Of a stretch of DNA of 64,000 nucleotides, positions 1 through 8,271 are shown in pieces (position 1 is the first letter of the stretch; the number at the start of each line of letters is the position of its first letter). The notes under the pieces are model-generated. The model made no database searches and was not told the DNA's origin. It worked only from the letters and a program-made list of their open reading frames with translations. The stretch is from Microbacterium yannicii PS01 (GTDB taxonomy: Bacteria > Actinomycetota > Actinomycetes > Actinomycetales > Microbacteriaceae): contig NZ_CAJF01000017.1 of the NCBI RefSeq assembly GCF_000304335.1, positions 1 to 64,000 of the forward strand. The letters are read 5' to 3'. The translations under genes were made by a program, and so were the position numbers.

Positions 1-1137
1 CCCTTCTCGGGATCCTTCCTCCATCCGGGCCGATTCCACGACGATGGGCGCACCGTCGTCGACCAGCTCGGCGATCGAGATCACGGCCGGCGTGGCACCT
101 GCGTCGCGCGTCGGATCGATGTTGCTCGAGGGGATGGATGCATCGCCCATCATGGCGAGGCCCTCGGGCGCCTCCTGCGGGGTCCGCTCCTCGGCGGGAA
201 GGTCATCCGACAGCGCACTCGCCGAGATCTGGGACACCGGTGTCTTGCTCTTCTTGCGGCGCAGGGCCACGAGAGGCGGCGGCATCGCCGTCCCGCCGGC
301 GAGGACATCGGCCAGAGAGTTGGCCGCGATGATCGTCAGCGCCAGGATCGCCCCCGTCGGGATCATCATCCAGGGCTGCTGGAAGATGAACCGCGACGCG
401 GTCTGGATCATGCCACCCCACGTCGGCTCCGGCGGCTGCGGCCCGAGACCGATGAACGCCAGCGCCGCCTGGATCCCGATGCCGACACCGAACAGCAGCA
501 CGAACTGCACGATGACCGTCGTCGACATGTTCGGAAGGACGTGCCGGATGCTGGCGAGCATGGGGCGCACGCCGTCGACGGATGCCGCCTCGACGAACAG
601 CTGCCTGTGCAGGGACTTCGCCTGCCCGAAGAGAACCTTGTACATCGCCCCGAACAGGAGCAGTCCGAACGCGATCATCACCAGAGGCATGTTGGCGCCG
701 ACCGCGGCGATGAAGGCGAGGAGGATGACGGTGCCCGGCAGCGAGAGGACGATCTCGCTGATCCTGTTCATGACGCCCTCGGCGCGAAGGCTGCGTGATG
801 CCCAGAGCGTGATGGGAACGGTGACCCCGATGGCCACGACGGGCACCAGGACTGCGACGAAGATCGTCGGCGCCGCCGCTGTCACCAGACGCGAGAGCAG
901 GTCGCGGCCCAGCTCGTCGGTACCGAGCAGGTGGGCGAGCGACGGCCCCTGGAGGACGGCTGTCAGATCCTGCTCGAGGGGACCGTATCTCAGCCACAGC
1001 GGCGACGTCAGCGATGCGAGGACCAGTCCGACGAGCCAGACCAGGGAGATCACCGCCGCGGGCGAGCGGAGGATCCGCCCTCCCAGTCGGCGCTCCGTGC
1101 GGCGAGGTCGGACGATCGATGTGGTGGAGACGGTCAT
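1..1137 (-). CDS. Peptide/nickel ABC transporter permease (DppC-like), truncated by the window edge, possibly fused to an ATPase
   Basis: Inner-membrane permease of a peptide-type (PepT family) ABC importer. The start is the ATG at 1137, which overlaps the stop of the upstream permease by four bases (ATGA). An N-terminal hydrophobic segment is followed by the DppC hallmark LLGTDELGRDLLSRL near residue 67 and by several further membrane segments ending near residue 280. The frame then stays open to base 1 and has not stopped. The last visible stretch (VISIAELVDDGAPIVVESAR...EEGSREG) looks like the first strand of an ABC ATPase, so this may be a DppC-DppD fusion, an arrangement known in actinobacteria. 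That part is inference; the permease call is firm. Confidence 0.85.
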   Translation of the reverse strand, partial: MTVSTTSIVRPRRTERRLGGRILRSPAAVISLVWLVGLVLASLTSPLWLRYGPLEQDLTAVLQGPSLAHLLGTDELGRDLLSRLVTAAAPTIFVAVLVPVVAIGVTVPITLWASRSLRAEGVMNRISEIVLSLPGTVILLAFIAAVGANMPLVMIAFGLLLFGAMYKVLFGQAKSLHRQLFVEAASVDGVRPMLASIRHVLPNMSTTVIVQFVLLFGVGIGIQAALAFIGLGPQPPEPTWGGMIQTASRFIFQQPWMMIPTGAILALTIIAANSLADVLAGGTAMPPPLVALRRKKSKTPVSQISASALSDDLPAEERTPQEAPEGLAMMGDASIPSSNIDPTRDAGATPAVISIAELVDDGAPIVVESARMEEGSREG

Positions 1138-2078
1138 GATGCACGCAGCTTCGGGTCGAGGGTCCGGTTGAGCAGTTCGAGGGCGACGTTGACGACGACC
1201 ACGACGAGCGTCGCGACCAGGACGAGCGCCTGCACGAAGGGGAGGTCCGCCGAGCCGACCGCCGCCTGCATTGCCTGACCTATGCCGGGAAGGGCGAACA
1301 GCACCTCGATGATGACCGAGCCGCTGAACAGCACGATGAATTGGATGGCGATGCTCGCGATGATCGGAAGGCTCGCGCCGCGCAGAGCATGCACGTAGAT
1401 GATCCGGGTCGTCGGCGTGCCGATGGCCCGGAGGGTGCGCATGTGCTCTTGAGTCAGCGTCTCCGACATCGACGCGCGCGTCTGCCGCGCGATGCCCGCA
1501 GCCGACGTGATCGCGATCGTCAGCACGGGCAGGATCAGCGATCGCGCCCATGCCTCGGGGTTGGTGGCGAACGGGACGAATCCCGTCGCCGGGAGCAGCC
1601 GTGCCTGAACGGCGAAGACATAGACCAGCAGCACGCCGACCCAGAACGCGGGAACGGAGAGGAGGACCCCCGACAGAGCGGTGATGAATCGGTCGACGGC
1701 ACCCCCGCGAACCGCGGCGGTGACGCCGAGGACGATGCCCACGACGGCACTCAGGAGCGTCCCGAAGAACGCGAGCGCCGCGGTGACCGGCAGCCTCTTC
1801 GCGATGTCGGGGCCGATCGGGCGCCCGTCGATGAGCGAGACGCCGAGGTTTCCCTGCAGGACCTGCCCGACCCACGCGAAGTACTGCTGTATCCAGGGGT
1901 CGTACCAGCCGATCGACTCGTTGTAGGCGACGACCTCCTCGGGTGTCGCCGACTGTCCGAGGGCCACACCGCCCGGGGTCGAGCCGGAGAGGTGCACGAG
2001 GACGAAGGCGATGAACGACGCGATCAGCAGCGTCAGGATCGCCCACGCGACCCGCTTGAGTACGAAGAAGAGCATCAT
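1134..2078 (-). CDS. Peptide/nickel ABC transporter permease (DppB-like)
   Basis: First permease of the peptide-type ABC importer, forming the membrane channel with the next gene. The protein begins MMLFFVLKRVAWAILTLL, the usual DppB start, with a GGGAG ribosome site just upstream. A longer frame reaching 2183 is rejected because it adds a proline/serine-rich non-membrane leader. The coupling loop is visible as RASMSETLTQEHMRTLRAIG, followed by the last membrane segments. It lies 58 bp after the binding-protein gene and overlaps the second permease by 4 bp, so the three are one operon. The substrate is unknown. In this glycoside-rich setting an oligosaccharide or glycoside is as likely as a peptide, since the family carries both. 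Confidence 0.9.
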   Translation of the reverse strand: MMLFFVLKRVAWAILTLLIASFIAFVLVHLSGSTPGGVALGQSATPEEVVAYNESIGWYDPWIQQYFAWVGQVLQGNLGVSLIDGRPIGPDIAKRLPVTAALAFFGTLLSAVVGIVLGVTAAVRGGAVDRFITALSGVLLSVPAFWVGVLLVYVFAVQARLLPATGFVPFATNPEAWARSLILPVLTIAITSAAGIARQTRASMSETLTQEHMRTLRAIGTPTTRIIYVHALRGASLPIIASIAIQFIVLFSGSVIIEVLFALPGIGQAMQAAVGSADLPFVQALVLVATLVVVVVNVALELLNRTLDPKLRAS

Positions 2079-2136
2079 CACTCCCTGCGGTGACGGGGAC
2101 GGTGCCGGCGGCGAGACCGCCGGCACCGTCACCTGG

Positions 2137-3714
2137 TCAGGATGCCGGCTGAAGGGTTGCCAGGATCGGGAAGACCTCCGCACCGGGGAAGGTCGGCTCG
2201 GCGACCTTCGCGGTGTCGTACGCCCACGGCGCGACCTGCTCGAAGAGCGGGATCAGCCAGCCCGAGTCGACGATGGAGCGATTCATGTCCTCGAGCGCGG
2301 TGGCCTGTGCCTCTTCGTCGCCCGAGCCCAGTGCTGCACCGTACGCGCCGGCCGCGGCCTGGATCTCGGGGTTCTGGGCTCCGTGGAAGTTGGCGAATCC
2401 GAAGAGGACGCCGAAGACGTTGCCCGCCGGGTTCGTCCACGTCAACGGGAGCGGGCCGCCGAGGGGCTCGGTCTGGACGACGGCGAACAGCTCTTCCGTC
2501 GATGCCGCGTTCTTCAGGGTGACGTCCACTCCGATGGCCTCCCAGTACGGCTGCAGTGCCTCGAGATCGCGCTGGCTGCCCTGCGAGATGGTGAACTCGA
2601 ACCCGAAGCCGTCGGGATATCCGGCCTCGGCCAGGAGCTCCTCGGCGCCTTCCGGATCGTACGCGTACTGCTCATCGAGTTCGGGGAGGAAGCCGGGGCT
2701 GTCGGCGGGCAGAGCGTTGGCCGTCGGGATCTCGCCGGGATGGACCGCCTCGACATACGTCTCACGGTCGATCGCCATCGAGAGGGCCTGATAGACGCGC
2801 GGGTCTGCCCACTGCGGGCCGAGTGCTCCGACCTTGTCGAAGGCGACGATGTTCTGGACGGTGCCGCCGTTGGTCACCAGGCCGATGCCCGCGGACTCCA
2901 CCTGAGGCTGCGTGTCCGCGGCGATCAGTGCCAGATCGACTTCACCGGAGATCGCAGCGTTCACGCGTGCCTGGGGGTCGACGATCGGCCGGAACTCGTA
3001 GGTGTCGAACGGGTAGTCGGCGGCGGCGTCGCTGTCGTCCTTCTTCACGAGCAGGTAGGTGTTGCCCTTGACGGTGGCCTCCTCGTCGACGGTGAGCGGT
3101 CCGGAGCCATCGGGCGTCGCGTCCAGGGCTGACCGGTCCGCGGTGCCTGTGGGACCGACGATGGCGCCGGCCGGCTGGACGAGGTTCGCCTCGAACCCCG
3201 GCTGGGGCGCCGCGAAAGTGAGCGTCACCGTGTCTTCGTCGACCACCGTCACATCTGCGATCTCCTGCTCGCCGCCGGCGGCGAAGCCGCTGTACGCGGA
3301 CAGGTCGGGATCGCCGCGGAAGTCGAGGTTCTGCTTGACCAGGTCGGCCGTCACCGTGGAACCGTCGGCGAAGGTCGCGCTCGTGTCGAGATCCAGGGTG
3401 AGCTGCGTCTGGTCGGCGTTGTACTCGAAGCCGGTGACGAGATCGGGAACGACCTTGCCCTCCTCGTCGAGGACGAAGAGCGAGTCGTAGATCCCCTCGA
3501 AGAACATTCGCTGGCCGCTGCCGTACCGCAGCGGGTCGTATCCGAGTGCGGCCTGGTCGGAGTCGAGGGCGATGACAAGGGTCGACGCGTCTGCGGGATC
3601 GCCGCTCGCGCCCGTGCCGCCTCCCCCGCCGCCGGAGCAGGCGCTGAAGGCGAAGGCGGATACGGCCGCCGCCGCGAGGACGGCGGCGCCGCGTGCTGGT
3701 GTGATGCGAGACAT
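2137..3714 (-). CDS. ABC transporter substrate-binding lipoprotein, SBP_bac_5 family
   Basis: Extracytoplasmic receptor for the peptide-type importer encoded downstream. The 525-residue protein starts with a lipoprotein signal peptide: basic MSRITPARG, an Ala-rich core and the lipobox FSAC with the lipidated cysteine at residue 26. A Gly-rich tether follows. The mature part has family-5 features, including GYDPLRYGSGQRMFFEGIYD and later ALSMAIDRETYVEAVHPG. It is the first gene of the operon and is read divergently from the GH1 glycosidase. The 235-bp region between them carries an inverted repeat (3843-3886) that could control both. Family assignment is firm; the ligand cannot be read from sequence. 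Confidence 0.92.
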   Translation of the reverse strand: MSRITPARGAAVLAAAAVSAFAFSACSGGGGGGTGASGDPADASTLVIALDSDQAALGYDPLRYGSGQRMFFEGIYDSLFVLDEEGKVVPDLVTGFEYNADQTQLTLDLDTSATFADGSTVTADLVKQNLDFRGDPDLSAYSGFAAGGEQEIADVTVVDEDTVTLTFAAPQPGFEANLVQPAGAIVGPTGTADRSALDATPDGSGPLTVDEEATVKGNTYLLVKKDDSDAAADYPFDTYEFRPIVDPQARVNAAISGEVDLALIAADTQPQVESAGIGLVTNGGTVQNIVAFDKVGALGPQWADPRVYQALSMAIDRETYVEAVHPGEIPTANALPADSPGFLPELDEQYAYDPEGAEELLAEAGYPDGFGFEFTISQGSQRDLEALQPYWEAIGVDVTLKNAASTEELFAVVQTEPLGGPLPLTWTNPAGNVFGVLFGFANFHGAQNPEIQAAAGAYGAALGSGDEEAQATALEDMNRSIVDSGWLIPLFEQVAPWAYDTAKVAEPTFPGAEVFPILATLQPAS

Positions 3715-3842
3715 CCTGATCTCCTGTGATCGTCGGGTGTTGGTGCGGACTTCAGTGTTCGCAGATCGCCCGAGAAGAGCGGTCCTGGTTCCTAGGGTGA
3801 CCCCGCCGGTGTGGTTTGGCCATTCGGATACATACGGCCCTG

Positions 3843-3886
3843 CATTAGGTTGCGCCTAAGATAGCGCTCGATTCAAGAACCTAATG
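3843..3886. promoter_or_regulatory. Inverted repeat between divergent transporter and glycosidase genes (operator candidate)
   Basis: In the AT-rich gap 3715-3949 the arms CATTAGGTT (3843-3851) and AACCTAATG (3878-3886) are exact inverted copies 26 bases apart. They enclose a smaller GCGC...GCGC repeat at 3852-3867. A third AACCTAAT copy lies at 5260-5267, upstream of the MFS gene. This layout suits a dimeric repressor controlling the binding-protein, GH1 and MFS genes together. The repeat is visible; the function is inferred. Confidence 0.5.
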
Positions 3887-3949
3887 AAACTTACTTTCAC
3901 TCATTGAACATGTATGCCAGGATGGCTTGCGAGTCAGAGAGGACCGCCC

Positions 3950-5197
3950 ATGCGCGCATCATCCTTCCCCGAGACGTTCCTCTGGGGAGTGGCCACCGCC
4001 GGCCACCAGAACGAGGGAGACAACGTCCACAGCGACACGTGGTTCCTCGAGAACGTGACCCCCACGATCTTCCGGGAGCCGTCCGGGAAGGCGACGAACG
4101 GGTGGGAGCTGTGGGAGTCGGACCTCGATCTGGTCGCGGGGATGAACCTCAACGCCTTCCGCTTCTCGGTGGAATGGGCCCGCGTGGAGCCCGTCGAAGG
4201 CGAGTTCTCCGAAGACGCCCTCGCACACTATGAAGCGCTGGTGGAAGGATGCCTCGCGCGCGGTCTCGCGCCGATCGTGACCTTCAACCACTTCACCTCA
4301 CCGCACTGGTTCGCCAAGCGCGGAGCCTGGCTCGACCCCGCGGCGCCGGAGCTCTTCGCCCGCTACTGCGGCGCGGTGATGGACCGCTTCGGGGATCGGA
4401 TCGCACTGGCGGTCACCTTCAACGAGCCCGACCTTCCCGAGATGCTCACCTGGGCGCACCTGCCCGAGTTCATCGCCGACCTCGAACGCGAGACGCTCGA
4501 GGTCGCGAGCCGGGAGGCCGGGGTCGAACGATATCGGGCCGGGAACGTCATGCTGCGTGAGGACTTCGCCGGCATGCGCGCCGGCATGACGGCAGGGCAC
4601 CGTGCGGCGAGAGCCGCGATCAAGTCCCGCCGCCCGGAACTGCCGGTCGGACTGTCTCTGGCGATCGTCGACGACGTCGCGGCGCCGGGAGGGGAAGAAC
4701 TCCGCGACCGCAAGCGGGCTGAGGTCTACGAGCACTGGCTGATCCTCGCGCGGGAGGACGACTTCGTCGGAGTGCAGAACTACGAGCGCATCGTGTACGG
4801 CCCGGACGGCATGGTCGCGGCGCCGGAAGGCGCGGCCATCAACGGCATGGGCACCGCCGTGGAGCCTGACTCCCTGCGTGGCGCCGTCGCGTACGTGTAC
4901 TCCGTCGCGCAGGTTCCGGTGCTGGTCAGCGAGCACGGGATCGGCACTGAGGACGACGTGCTCCGCGCCGGGTTCCTCGAGCCCTCGCTGGAGGGTCTCG
5001 CGAGGGCCATCGCCGACGGCGTGCCCGTGCTCGGCTACTGCCACTGGACGCTCATGGACAACTTCGAGTGGATCTTCGGCTATGGCCCCAAGCTGGGTCT
5101 GCACGAGGTCGACCGCGAGACCTTCGAGCGCACTGCCAAGCCGAGCGCCGGCGTCTACGCCGAGCTGGTCCGCAGTGCTCGAGGCGGGGAGGCGTAG
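3950..5197 (+). CDS. Glycoside hydrolase family 1 protein (beta-glycosidase type)
   Basis: Probable cytoplasmic retaining beta-glycosidase; no signal peptide. The start MRASSFPETFLWGVATAGHQ at 3950 is preceded by AGAGAGGA and matches the usual GH1 opening. An upstream in-frame ATG at 3914 would add 12 residues with no family match. The acid/base glutamate is E159 in TFNEP. The nucleophile is E328 in LVSEHG, a variant of the common TENG. The conserved YCHWTLMDNFEW closes the barrel near residue 370. At 415 residues it is slightly short for GH1. It lies between the peptide-type importer and an MFS carrier, so it may hydrolyse an imported O-glycoside. The exact sugar is not predictable. Confidence 0.88.
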   Translation: MRASSFPETFLWGVATAGHQNEGDNVHSDTWFLENVTPTIFREPSGKATNGWELWESDLDLVAGMNLNAFRFSVEWARVEPVEGEFSEDALAHYEALVEGCLARGLAPIVTFNHFTSPHWFAKRGAWLDPAAPELFARYCGAVMDRFGDRIALAVTFNEPDLPEMLTWAHLPEFIADLERETLEVASREAGVERYRAGNVMLREDFAGMRAGMTAGHRAARAAIKSRRPELPVGLSLAIVDDVAAPGGEELRDRKRAEVYEHWLILAREDDFVGVQNYERIVYGPDGMVAAPEGAAINGMGTAVEPDSLRGAVAYVYSVAQVPVLVSEHGIGTEDDVLRAGFLEPSLEGLARAIADGVPVLGYCHWTLMDNFEWIFGYGPKLGLHEVDRETFERTAKPSAGVYAELVRSARGGEA

Positions 5198-5259
5198 CAT
5201 CGGGCGACTGTCGGTGACGGATGCCGCGGCCGGCCATAACCGGCGTCGATGGGCTCGAT

Positions 5260-5267
5260 AACCTAAT
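5260..5267. promoter_or_regulatory. AACCTAAT motif upstream of the MFS gene
   Basis: This copy of AACCTAAT matches the arms of the inverted repeat at 3843-3886. It lies 58 bases before the MFS start, in a gap that also holds a small GCCGG...CCGGC hairpin near 5230. A shared site suggests the MFS gene is co-regulated with the GH1 and transporter genes. Nothing else is evident in this 127-bp gap except the AAGGAG ribosome site. Confidence 0.35.
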
Positions 5268-5324
5268 CGGTCTTCGCTGATGCCCTCCGACCCCCTTCAA
5301 TGAGGGTGAGTCGAAGGAGATTCA

Positions 5325-6557
5325 ATGACGAAGCCCATTCTCGACGTCGAGAAGACGTCCACCCGACGCGCCGGAGCCTGGCAGGCCGCCCTCCTGCTCG
5401 CCGGCAGCTGCATGCCCGTGATGGGGTCGGTCCTCATCACGCCCGTCCTGCCCCAGCTGTCACAGGAGTTCGGCGATCAGCCCGGTTCGGACGTGCTCGT
5501 TCCGATGATCGTGGCGATCCCCGCCCTCATGATCGCGATCTTCGCGCCCTTCGCCGGGCAGATCATCGACCGGGTCGGGCGGAAGAACCTGCTGATCGTG
5601 GCGATGCTCGCCTATGCCATCGCCGGCACCGTTCCCGCCTACATCGAGAGCCTCGCCGGCATCCTCATCAGCCGCACCTTCGTGGGCGTGTTCGAGGCGG
5701 CGATCATGACGGTGTGCACGACGCTGATCGTCGACTACTTCCACGAAGAGCGGCGGCGCAACAAGTACCTGAGTCTGCAGACCGTCGCGACGACCCTCGG
5801 CGCCACGGTCTTCATCGCCCTCGGCGGAGCGGTCGGATCGGCGGGGTGGCACGCGCCCTTCTGGATCTACGCCATCGCGGCGCCCATCGCGATCGTGATG
5901 GTCTTCGCACTGTGGGAGCCCGGTCGCGGGGACTCGACGGACGCCCACATCGCTGCGGGCGAGAAGGCGCGGGTGCCGTGGCGCATCCTCGGCCTGCCGA
6001 TCCTCGTCACCGTCTTCGGCGGCTTCACGTTCTACGTGATGATCATCGAGGTCAGCTACCTGGTCGTAGGCACCGGCGTCGTCCCGAACGACACCGCCAC
6101 CATCGGCCTCGTCGCCGCGATCGCGTCGCTCGCCACGGCGGCGGGAGCCTTCACGTTCCCGCGGATCGCACGCCGCGGCATCGCGGTGCTGCTGCCGCTG
6201 GCGTTCGGACTCCAGGCCGTCGGCATGATCATCGTGTGGCTCTTCGCCGGATTCGCCGGCGTGCTGATCGGCGCGGTCGTCGCGGGCTTCGGCTCCGGCA
6301 TCCTGCTGCCCGCCCTCGTCACGTGGGTCGTCTCCCGCACGCGGTTCGAGGAGCGGGGTCGCGCCACCGGCTGGTGGACGTCGTCGTTCTTCTTCGGCCA
6401 GTTCGTGACCCCGATCATCATGGGCGCGATCACCGGAGCCTCCGGCGCTCCGCTCCCCGTCGCGGTGGGCGTGGTCGGCATCGCCGCTGCGGTGGTGGCC
6501 GTCGTCCTCGCCGTCGGTCTGCGCCGCACTGCACGCGTCGAGACCGCCGCACACTGA
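5325..6557 (+). CDS. MFS transporter (drug:H+ antiporter-1-like, 12 TM)
   Basis: Integral membrane carrier of the major facilitator superfamily, 410 residues with about twelve hydrophobic segments. The typical MFS motif A is present between segments 2 and 3 (FAGQIIDRVGRKNLL, near residue 80). The start ATG is preceded by AAGGAG at a good distance. It follows the GH1 gene by 127 bp on the same strand and ends at a strong hairpin (6567-6600). With a glycosidase upstream and an oxidase beyond, it may carry a glycoside, sugar or aglycone. Direction of transport and substrate are unknown; the family call is secure. Confidence 0.88.
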   Translation: MTKPILDVEKTSTRRAGAWQAALLLAGSCMPVMGSVLITPVLPQLSQEFGDQPGSDVLVPMIVAIPALMIAIFAPFAGQIIDRVGRKNLLIVAMLAYAIAGTVPAYIESLAGILISRTFVGVFEAAIMTVCTTLIVDYFHEERRRNKYLSLQTVATTLGATVFIALGGAVGSAGWHAPFWIYAIAAPIAIVMVFALWEPGRGDSTDAHIAAGEKARVPWRILGLPILVTVFGGFTFYVMIIEVSYLVVGTGVVPNDTATIGLVAAIASLATAAGAFTFPRIARRGIAVLLPLAFGLQAVGMIIVWLFAGFAGVLIGAVVAGFGSGILLPALVTWVVSRTRFEERGRATGWWTSSFFFGQFVTPIIMGAITGASGAPLPVAVGVVGIAAAVVAVVLAVGLRRTARVETAAH

Positions 6558-6566
6558 CAGCGGAGG

Positions 6567-6600
6567 AGGGCCGGACCCCGTCGACGGGGTCCGGCCCTCT
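6567..6600. terminator. Bidirectional intrinsic terminator hairpin
   Basis: A perfect 14-bp stem (GAGGGCCGGACCCC pairing with its complement) encloses the loop GTCGAC. It sits 10 bases after the MFS stop and 45 bases before the stop of the convergent GMC oxidase gene. It is followed by TCTCTCGTT on the plus side. Its placement between two converging genes suits a shared terminator, although the T-tract is poor, as is usual in GC-rich actinobacteria. Confidence 0.8.
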
Positions 6601-6644
6601 CTCGTTGCGGAAGCGGTGTGCCCAGCGCGGGTGGCGCCGTGCGG

Positions 6645-8240
6645 TCACCGCGCAGCGGCCCCGACGACCGCGGCTCGCAGCTCCTCGACGATCCGGCGGG
6701 CACCGCGCACGGCGATCGCAACGCTCATGAGCGTCGGATTCATGGCGTTCGCCGTCGGGATGAGCGCGTTGCCGCCGACGACGAGACCGTCAAGGCCCCA
6801 GACGCGCGACCACGGGTCGGCCACCGACGTCCCGTCGTCGACCTCACCCATCCGCATCGTGCCCATGTAGTGCAGGCTCGACCCGTTGGGAAGGAGCCGT
6901 GGCTCTGCGACGAACGCACCCAGCGCACTCCCCACGCGGCGAAGCCGGTCGGTGGCCTCGACGATCTCGGTCTCTTCGGCTTCGGTCAGCGCGTACCGGA
7001 TGGTCATGTTGGGAAACCCGCGATAGTCGGGCTCGCCGTCGTCGAAGGTGACCGCGTCTTCGAATCGCGGGCGCTTGCGGAGGCCGTAGCCCATGTTGAC
7101 GAAGCCCCAGCGGTTTCCGGCGTACGGCGACGCCGGGTCGAGCGGGAAGGGCGTGGACTCGGAGTACATCACCTGCAGGGCGAACGGGTGATCGGGCTCC
7201 GAGAACGGGATGCGGTTGACCGCCGCCACCGGATCGGCCGGATTCGTCGCCCGACGGGCCTTCTCGGCGTCGAGGTCGTCGACCGTCGCGAACCGCTCCA
7301 TCTTCTCGCCCTCGAGCGCGACCGTGGAGATGACGACCGGATGCTCCGTGAGGTAGTGGCCGAGTGCGGTCGGACGGATGCCGGAGGCCCACAGCAGCTG
7401 CGGAGAGCGGAAGGCGTCGGCGGCCACCACGACCACGTCGGCGGGAACGAACGACAGATCGCGCGTGCGCAGGTCTTCGACGGTGACGCCGGTGACACGG
7501 CCGTCCTCCCGCTCGATGCGGCGCACCAGGGAGAGGTCTCGCAGCTCGAACCTGGCGGCGAGAGGATGCCCCTCCTCGATGAGCGGCCCCAGAACGACGT
7601 CGGCGCCCGCCCAGCGCATCGTGCCGTCGGGCTGGGGGTCACCGGCGACGGGCAGCGTGCCGGGGCCGTATCCGTCCGGCAGCTCCCCCGCGAACTCCTC
7701 CTCCAGCAGCGAGCGGATCGCGCCGCCCACAGCGGAGTCGGCGAACGCGGCGCTCTGCACATGCAGAAGACGGCCGGCGTCGGCGATGAGCTCCTCCCAC
7801 TCGGCATCGGGGATGAACGGGATCTTCTCGCTGAACGCCGGGGCTGGAGTTGCGCAGGTCCAATGGGCGCCCTGGCCGCCGACGTTCGTCGACGCCGCGA
7901 CCGCGGGGAAGGTGGGCGCGTGCGCGGACCCCTCGCCGCCGAAGTCGAGCAGGTGCGTGCCCTGGCGAGCGGTGAACATTCCCTCGACGACGGCGCCGTC
8001 CGGAAGCCCGAGCGAGGCCCGGAAGGATCCTGCCTGCGGACCCTGCGACATCTCCCGTGCGCGCTCCTTCTCCGCCGGGTCGGCGATGTTGCGCACGCTC
8101 TCACCCGGAGTCGCGGTCAGCTGCGGGCCGGCCTCGAACATGACGACCCGCGCGTCGGGCGAGCCCTCCAGGATGAGTCGCGCGTATGCGGACCCGATGG
8201 GGCCGCTGCCGACGATGGCGATGGTGGGGCTGTGAGACAT
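6645..8240 (-). CDS. GMC/pyranose-oxidase-like FAD oxidoreductase (candidate C-glycoside 3-oxidase)
   Basis: Flavoprotein of 531 residues, start MSHSPTIAIVGSGP at 8240 with AGGAGAA upstream. The dinucleotide site is GSGPIG near residue 11. NVGGQGAHWTCATP (around 119-132) matches the flavin-attachment region of pyranose 2-oxidases, in which the HW histidine (H126 here) carries FAD. The C-terminal half has the catalytic-type His in SSLHYMGTMRMG and Asn in NAMNPTLMSVAIA. Bacterial relatives include C-glycoside 3-oxidases such as CarA, which make the 3-keto sugar needed for C-C cleavage. A plain sugar oxidase is the alternative. It lies 31 bp downstream of an exporter gene, probably in the same operon. 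Confidence 0.82.
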   Translation of the reverse strand: MSHSPTIAIVGSGPIGSAYARLILEGSPDARVVMFEAGPQLTATPGESVRNIADPAEKERAREMSQGPQAGSFRASLGLPDGAVVEGMFTARQGTHLLDFGGEGSAHAPTFPAVAASTNVGGQGAHWTCATPAPAFSEKIPFIPDAEWEELIADAGRLLHVQSAAFADSAVGGAIRSLLEEEFAGELPDGYGPGTLPVAGDPQPDGTMRWAGADVVLGPLIEEGHPLAARFELRDLSLVRRIEREDGRVTGVTVEDLRTRDLSFVPADVVVVAADAFRSPQLLWASGIRPTALGHYLTEHPVVISTVALEGEKMERFATVDDLDAEKARRATNPADPVAAVNRIPFSEPDHPFALQVMYSESTPFPLDPASPYAGNRWGFVNMGYGLRKRPRFEDAVTFDDGEPDYRGFPNMTIRYALTEAEETEIVEATDRLRRVGSALGAFVAEPRLLPNGSSLHYMGTMRMGEVDDGTSVADPWSRVWGLDGLVVGGNALIPTANAMNPTLMSVAIAVRGARRIVEELRAAVVGAAAR

Positions 8241-8271
8241 GGGTTCTCCTGAGGTCGCGAAGGCGAGGCTT

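Noticed and set aside
203..1144. Long minus-strand open frame rich in Arg, His and Asp
   Set aside because: It is a shadow of the DppC gene in another frame; composition is unlike any protein, while the DppC frame has clear membrane segments.
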